Part shown: positions 60,712-64,000 of the stretch, piece after piece
How the letters are laid out: each line of letters begins with the position of its first letter
Numbering within the stretch: the stretch's first letter is position 1
NCBI RefSeq assembly: GCF_000269985.1
Contig: NC_016109.1
Span: forward strand, 3,410,001 to 3,474,000
Direction: 5' to 3'
Length of the DNA stretch: 64,000 bases
Source: Kitasatospora setae KM-6054
Lineage (GTDB): Bacteria; Actinomycetota; Actinomycetes; Streptomycetales; Streptomycetaceae
The notes under the pieces: model-generated
The model's database searches: none
What the model saw: the letters and a program-made list of their open reading frames with translations, nothing else
Told to the model about the DNA's origin: nothing
Translations under genes and position numbers: made by a program

Positions 60712-61841
60712 GCGGAGACCTCCCGGGCGGCCCGGTAGAAGTCCTTCCAGCCCTCGCGGTCGCGGACCACGCCCTCCACGTACTCGCGCCACACCTGCCG
60801 GTCGGCGACCGGGTCGCGGACCACGGCGCCGACGATGCCGTCCGCGACGTCGCCCGCGCGCAGCACGCCGTCGCCGAAGTGGGCGGCGAGGGCGAGGCCG
60901 TTGGTGACCACGGAGATCGCCTCGGCAGTGGAGAGCGTGCCGCTGGGGGTCTTCACCTTCGTCCGCCCGTCGGCGGTCAGGCCGCCGCGCAGCTCGCGGA
61001 AGACCGTCACCACGCGGCGGATCTCCTCGGCGCCGCCGGGCAGTTCGGGCAGGTCGAGGGAGCGGCCGAGCTGGCCGACCCGGCGGGTGACGATCTCGAC
61101 CTCCTCCTCCAGGGTGGCGGGCAGCGGCAGCACCACGGTGTTGAAGCGGCGGCGCAGCGCGGAGGACAGCTCGTTGACGCCGCGGTCGCGGTCGTTCGCG
61201 GTGGCGATCACGTTGAAGCCGCGGACCGCCTGCACCTCGGAGCCCAGCTCGGGCACCGGCAGGGTCTTCTCGGACAGGATGGTGATCAGGCTGTCCTGGA
61301 CGTCGGCCGGGATGCGGGTGAGCTCCTCGACCCGGGCGATCCGGCCGTCCCGCATCGCGCGCATCAGCGGGGACGGCACCAGCGCGTCCTCGCTGGGGCC
61401 GTGGGCGAGCAGCTGGGCGTAGTTCCAGCCGTAGCGGACGGCCTCCTCGGGGGTGCCGGCGGTGCCCTGGACGAGGAGCGTGGAGTCGCCGGAGATCGCC
61501 GCCGCGAGGTGCTCGGAGACCCAGGTCTTGGCGGTGCCGGGCACGCCGAGCAGCAGCAGCGCCCGGTCGGTGGCCAGCGTCGTGACGGCCACCTCGATCA
61601 CCCGGCGCGGCCCGATGTACTTCGGCGTGATCACCGTGCCGTCGGCGAGCTCGCCGCCCAGCAGGTAGGTGGCGACCGCCCACGGCGACAGCCGCCAGCG
61701 CTCCGGCCTGGCCCGGTCGTCGTGCCGGGCGAGGGCGGCCAGCTCCTCGGCGAACGCGTCCTCGGCGTGCTGCCGCAGGACCTCGCCGGCCGTCTCGCCG
61801 ACCTTCTCGCCGGCCGTCTCGGTGGTCGTCTCGGTGGTCAT
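60708..61841 (-). CDS. MoxR family AAA+ ATPase
   Basis: 377 residues. Walker A GVPGTAKTW with Lys105; Walker B-like IARVEELTRIPADVQDSLITILSE; sensor 1 in NVIATANDRDRGVNELSSALRRRFN (arginine finger region). MoxR ATPases remodel partner proteins, typically with a VWA protein. ATG 61841 chosen (GGAG about 6 nt upstream); GTG 61859 is too early. First gene of the leftward operon, with a damage-type promoter at 61976-61954. Confidence 0.92.
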   Translation of the reverse strand: MTTETTTETAGEKVGETAGEVLRQHAEDAFAEELAALARHDDRARPERWRLSPWAVATYLLGGELADGTVITPKYIGPRRVIEVAVTTLATDRALLLLGVPGTAKTWVSEHLAAAISGDSTLLVQGTAGTPEEAVRYGWNYAQLLAHGPSEDALVPSPLMRAMRDGRIARVEELTRIPADVQDSLITILSEKTLPVPELGSEVQAVRGFNVIATANDRDRGVNELSSALRRRFNTVVLPLPATLEEEVEIVTRRVGQLGRSLDLPELPGGAEEIRRVVTVFRELRGGLTADGRTKVKTPSGTLSTAEAISVVTNGLALAAHFGDGVLRAGDVADGIVGAVVRDPVADRQVWREYVEGVVRDREGWKDFYRAAREVSA

Positions 61842-61953
61842 CGACTGCTCCGATCTCACGGGACGTCAGAACGCCGCGCACGGAGGCGCGAAGAAGTGGT
61901 GGCACGGGCACTGACCTGGGAGGACGCACTCCCGTTCGCCCCGTACGACCTCC

Positions 61954-61976
61954 ACTCTGCCGCCCGCCACTGACAA
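61954..61976 (-). promoter_or_regulatory. RecA-NDp/PafBC-type promoter for the MoxR operon
   Basis: Minus strand: TTGTCAGTG (61976-61968), exactly 8 nt, CAGAGT (61959-61954). The upstream element is a full match; the -10 differs from TAnnnT in its first base. Leader of about 105 nt before MoxR. Confidence 0.55.
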
Positions 61977-62028
61977 CCGACCCGGCGTCAGCCGGCCGCC
62001 GGGGCGGCCCGGCCCGACGGTCCGCCGA

Positions 62029-62051
62029 CTGTCAGTGCCGCCTCCTAGCGT
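62029..62051 (+). promoter_or_regulatory. RecA-NDp/PafBC-type promoter for the SWIM operon
   Basis: CTGTCAGTG (62029-62037), exactly 8 nt, TAGCGT (62046-62051). Fits TTGTCRGTG-N8-TAnnnT with one mismatch (first base). Transcription would start at about 62058-62059, the A of the SWIM ATG, so the mRNA would be leaderless. Confidence 0.65.
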
Positions 62052-62058
62052 CGTGGCC

Positions 62059-63372
62059 ATGGAGGAACGCTGGAGCACCGAACACGTCCTTTCGCTGGCG
62101 CCCGATCCGGCTTCCCTGAAGGCTGCGGGCAAGCTCTCCGGCCCGGCCCCCTGGTCGGCGACCGGCACCGGGCGGGGCGCGCTGTGGGGCCTGTGCAAGG
62201 GCAGCGGCTCCACCCCGTACCGGACGGCGGTGGAGCTCGGGACGCCCGCGTACAAGTGCAGTTGCCCGAGCCGGAAGTTCCCGTGCAAGCACGCCCTCGG
62301 GCTGCTCCTGCTGTGGGCCTCCGGCCCGGAGGCGGTCGCCGCCGGCGCCACCCCGCCGGACTGGGTCGGCGAGTGGCTGGACGGCCGGAGCCGGAGCGCC
62401 GCCGACCAGGCCGCCAAGCAGCGGGCGCGGGCCGCCGAGGCCGATCCGGAGGCGGCCCGGAAGCGGGCCGCGAAGCGCGCCGCCCGGGTCGCGGGCGGCG
62501 CCCGCGAGCTGCGGCTGCGGCTGGCCGACGGCGTGCGCCGCGGCCTGGCCGACCCGGCGCCGGACGGCGCCTGGGAGGAGGTCGCCGCCCGCATGGTCGA
62601 CGCCCAGGCCCCCGGCCTGGCCGCCCGGGTCCGGACGCTGGCCGAGGCCCCGCAGGACGAACTGCTGGAGGAGTACGCGATGCTGCACCTGCTGGCCGGC
62701 GCCTACGGCCGGATCGACACCCTGCCCGAGGCCCTCGCGGCGACCGTCCGCACCCGGGTCGGCTTCACCACCGACACCGCCGAGCTGCTGGCCGGCCCGA
62801 CCGTCCGGGACCGCTGGCACGTCCTGGGCAGCCGGGACACCGCGGACGACCGGCTGACCACCCGCCGGGTCTGGCTGCGCGGCGCGAAGACCGGACGGCA
62901 CGCCCTGCTGCTCGCCTTCGGCCGCCCCGGCCAGGCCCCCGACCTCGCGCTGCCCACCGGCCGCCTGCTGGAGGCCGACCTGGCCTACCACCCGGGCGCC
63001 CGCCCGCTGCGGGCCGTCCTGGGCACCCGCTACGGCGCCCCGGAGCCCGCCCCGGCCGTCGCGCCGGCCGGCCTGACGCCCGCCGGGGCGCTGGCCGAGT
63101 ACGGCGCCGCCGTCGCCGAGGACCCGTGGCTGGACGGCTGGCCGACCGTGCTGGCCGACGTCGTCCCGGTCCGCACGCCGGACGGCTGGCAGCTCACCGA
63201 CGGCACCCACACCCTCCCGGTGCGCCGCGGCGCGCTGCCCGAGCCGGCCCTGTGGCGGCTCGCCGCGGTCTCGGCCGGCCACCCCGTCACCCTGTTCGGC
63301 GAGTGCGGCCACCGCGGCTTCGCCCCCGTCACCGCCTGGGACGCCGACCACCGGGCCGTCGCGCTCGGCTGA
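62059..63372 (+). CDS. SWIM zinc-finger protein
   Basis: 437 residues. SWIM motif CxC-x6-CxH at Cys67, Cys69, Cys76, His78 (KCSCPSRKFPCKH). N-terminus MEERWSTEHVLSLAPDPASLKAAG and the C-terminal wholly beta/alpha region (about 150-437) are the form that accompanies MoxR/DUF5682/DUF5691 genes. SWIM domains bind nucleic acids or proteins. No Shine-Dalgarno before ATG 62059; the promoter places the transcript start at that ATG. First gene of the rightward unit. Confidence 0.88.
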   Translation: MEERWSTEHVLSLAPDPASLKAAGKLSGPAPWSATGTGRGALWGLCKGSGSTPYRTAVELGTPAYKCSCPSRKFPCKHALGLLLLWASGPEAVAAGATPPDWVGEWLDGRSRSAADQAAKQRARAAEADPEAARKRAAKRAARVAGGARELRLRLADGVRRGLADPAPDGAWEEVAARMVDAQAPGLAARVRTLAEAPQDELLEEYAMLHLLAGAYGRIDTLPEALAATVRTRVGFTTDTAELLAGPTVRDRWHVLGSRDTADDRLTTRRVWLRGAKTGRHALLLAFGRPGQAPDLALPTGRLLEADLAYHPGARPLRAVLGTRYGAPEPAPAVAPAGLTPAGALAEYGAAVAEDPWLDGWPTVLADVVPVRTPDGWQLTDGTHTLPVRRGALPEPALWRLAAVSAGHPVTLFGECGHRGFAPVTAWDADHRAVALG

Positions 63373-63475
63373 CCCGCCGACCCGTCAGCCCGCCCACCAG
63401 CCCGTCAGCCCGCCTGACCACCAGCCCGCCTGACCAGCCGAATCCGCCGACCCACCGACCCACCGGCCCGCCGCG
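63373..63475. repeat. Low-complexity C-rich imperfect repeats
   Basis: Irregular CAGCCCG(CC)TGACCA-type units between the SWIM gene and the 63644 gene. Not regular enough for a CRISPR or a tandem array with fixed period. The rest of the 63373-63643 gap shows nothing else but the ribosome binding site of the next gene. Confidence 0.45.
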
Positions 63476-63643
63476 TCAACCCGGTGGCCGTCCCGCCCCG
63501 CGTCCGGCCGCACACCGCCCGCCGGGCCGTCCTCGTTGACGCCCCGGGGGCGCCGCCCGCTCCCTGCCCGCACCGCCCGCACCATCCGACGGTCCAGGAC
63601 GCTCCCCGGCGCCCCTGACACGCCGTCAACCGGAGGAAACACC

Positions 63644-63778
63644 ATGACCCGCATCCGGCCGCGCGCCGCCGTCCGCCGCATCACCCTGCACCACGCCGCC
63701 CGCCGGGCCGCCCTGGCCAGCGGCTGGGGCCGCCGCCACCGCACCGCCGCCCACCGGCCGAACGGAGACCGGGCATGA
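63644..63778 (+). CDS. 44-residue very basic protein
   Basis: MTRIRPRAAVRRITLHHAAR... then GWGRRHRTAAHRPNGDRA: 12 Arg and 5 His in 44 residues. GGAGG 7 nt before ATG 63644 and a stop overlapping the DUF5691 ATG (ATGA) argue it is translated. Could bind nucleic acid or its acidic partner DUF5682 (inference). A longer frame start at 63536 lacks a ribosome binding site. Confidence 0.6.
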   Translation: MTRIRPRAAVRRITLHHAARRAALASGWGRRHRTAAHRPNGDRA

Positions 63779-64000
63779 CCGCGCCCGCGCTCGCCCCCGC
63801 CGACGGCTGGGCCGACCTGCAGGGCGCCGCCCTGCTCGGCACCGACCGCCGCCCGCTGCCCGAGCCGGACGGCCCGCTGGCGGCCGGCCTGGACCGCACC
63901 GATCCGGCCGCCGCGCTGCTCGACCTGGCCGCCGTCGCCACCGTCCGCCGCCGGGCGGGCGCGCTGCCCGCCCCGGCCGTCGAGGCGCCCGCGCCCGCCC
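63775..64000 (+). CDS. DUF5691 family protein, 3' end outside window
   Basis: First 75 residues: WADLQGAALLGTDRRPLP...LDLAAVATVRRRAGALP, matching the start of DUF5691 proteins, which normally flank SWIM and MoxR genes of this cluster. Role unknown. ATG 63775 overlaps the upstream stop. Confidence 0.75.
   Translation, partial: MTAPALAPADGWADLQGAALLGTDRRPLPEPDGPLAAGLDRTDPAAALLDLAAVATVRRRAGALPAPAVEAPAPA

Noticed and set aside
63373..63475. Possible CRISPR or tandem repeat array
   Set aside because: Units vary in length and sequence, there are no spacers, and no cas genes nearby.
62184..63539. 451-residue frame overlapping the SWIM gene
   Set aside because: Out-of-frame shadow; Arg/Pro/Gly repeats; the SWIM frame has the zinc motif and codon bias.

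Overview
This window is about 74% G+C, with heavy GTG start usage, GC-rich hairpin terminators and many ATGA/GTGA gene overlaps. Gene content and order point to Streptomycetaceae (Streptomyces or Kitasatospora): an sdhCDAB operon, a small membrane protein of the SCO4848 family next to a D,D-carboxypeptidase, mdh, folD-DUF3017, purN-purH, DUF6350, sucC-sucD and a DUF397/XRE regulator. This looks like conserved chromosomal core with accessory insertions. I see no rRNA, intact tRNA, CRISPR array, prophage or insertion sequence.

Layout. 1-9530: a HigBA-like toxin-antitoxin pair at the edge, then a minus-strand nucleoside uptake and salvage block (BMP lipoprotein, ABC ATPase, two permeases, cdd, deoA) and an M20 amidohydrolase. 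9930-15328: a secreted sedolisin protease, an acyl-CoA mutase large subunit, an SDR and an OHCU-decarboxylase-like protein. 15367-25591: a lipoprotein, the succinate dehydrogenase operon, a membrane protein, an FG-GAP secreted protein, a D,D-carboxypeptidase and a methyltransferase. 25678-34089: a YihY protein, a GT2 glycosyltransferase and two tandem CDP-glycerol (teichoic acid type) transferases. 34172-42982: 2H phosphoesterase, trpS, a CNNM/CBS transporter, mdh, DUF3017-folD, an RDD protein and purH-purN. 43339-51540 is accessory: a fused XRE-DUF5753-DUF397 regulator facing three tiny coupled genes, a two-component pair whose response regulator is frameshifted, a MarR-controlled pair, a tRNA-like relic and an ABC exporter. 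51596-56743: DUF6350, a LuxR/sigma-like membrane protein and sucD-sucC.

The right end (57098-64000) is the most interesting part. MoxR AAA+ ATPase, DUF5682 and VWA genes run leftward; a SWIM zinc-finger protein, a 44-residue basic protein and a DUF5691 protein run rightward. They share a 217-bp divergent region that carries two promoter-like sequences fitting the actinobacterial LexA-independent (RecA-NDp/PafBC) DNA-damage promoter, TTGTCRGTG-N8-TAnnnT, one on each strand. On the SWIM side the predicted transcript starts at the ATG, so it would be leaderless. DUF5682 shows the GxxH / Glu / GxxH arrangement of TIKI/TraB-type enzymes. I infer a damage-inducible ATPase-VWA-effector system.

Other points: two genes appear to start at non-standard codons (ATC, CTG) behind perfect Shine-Dalgarno sequences. 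An ACGCGCGT-centred palindrome lies before deoA, the BMP gene and purN. Dyad operators lie before mdh, the mutase gene and the MarR genes. A TTGACA-type, apparently leaderless promoter sits in an AT-rich island between the two teichoic acid transferase genes.
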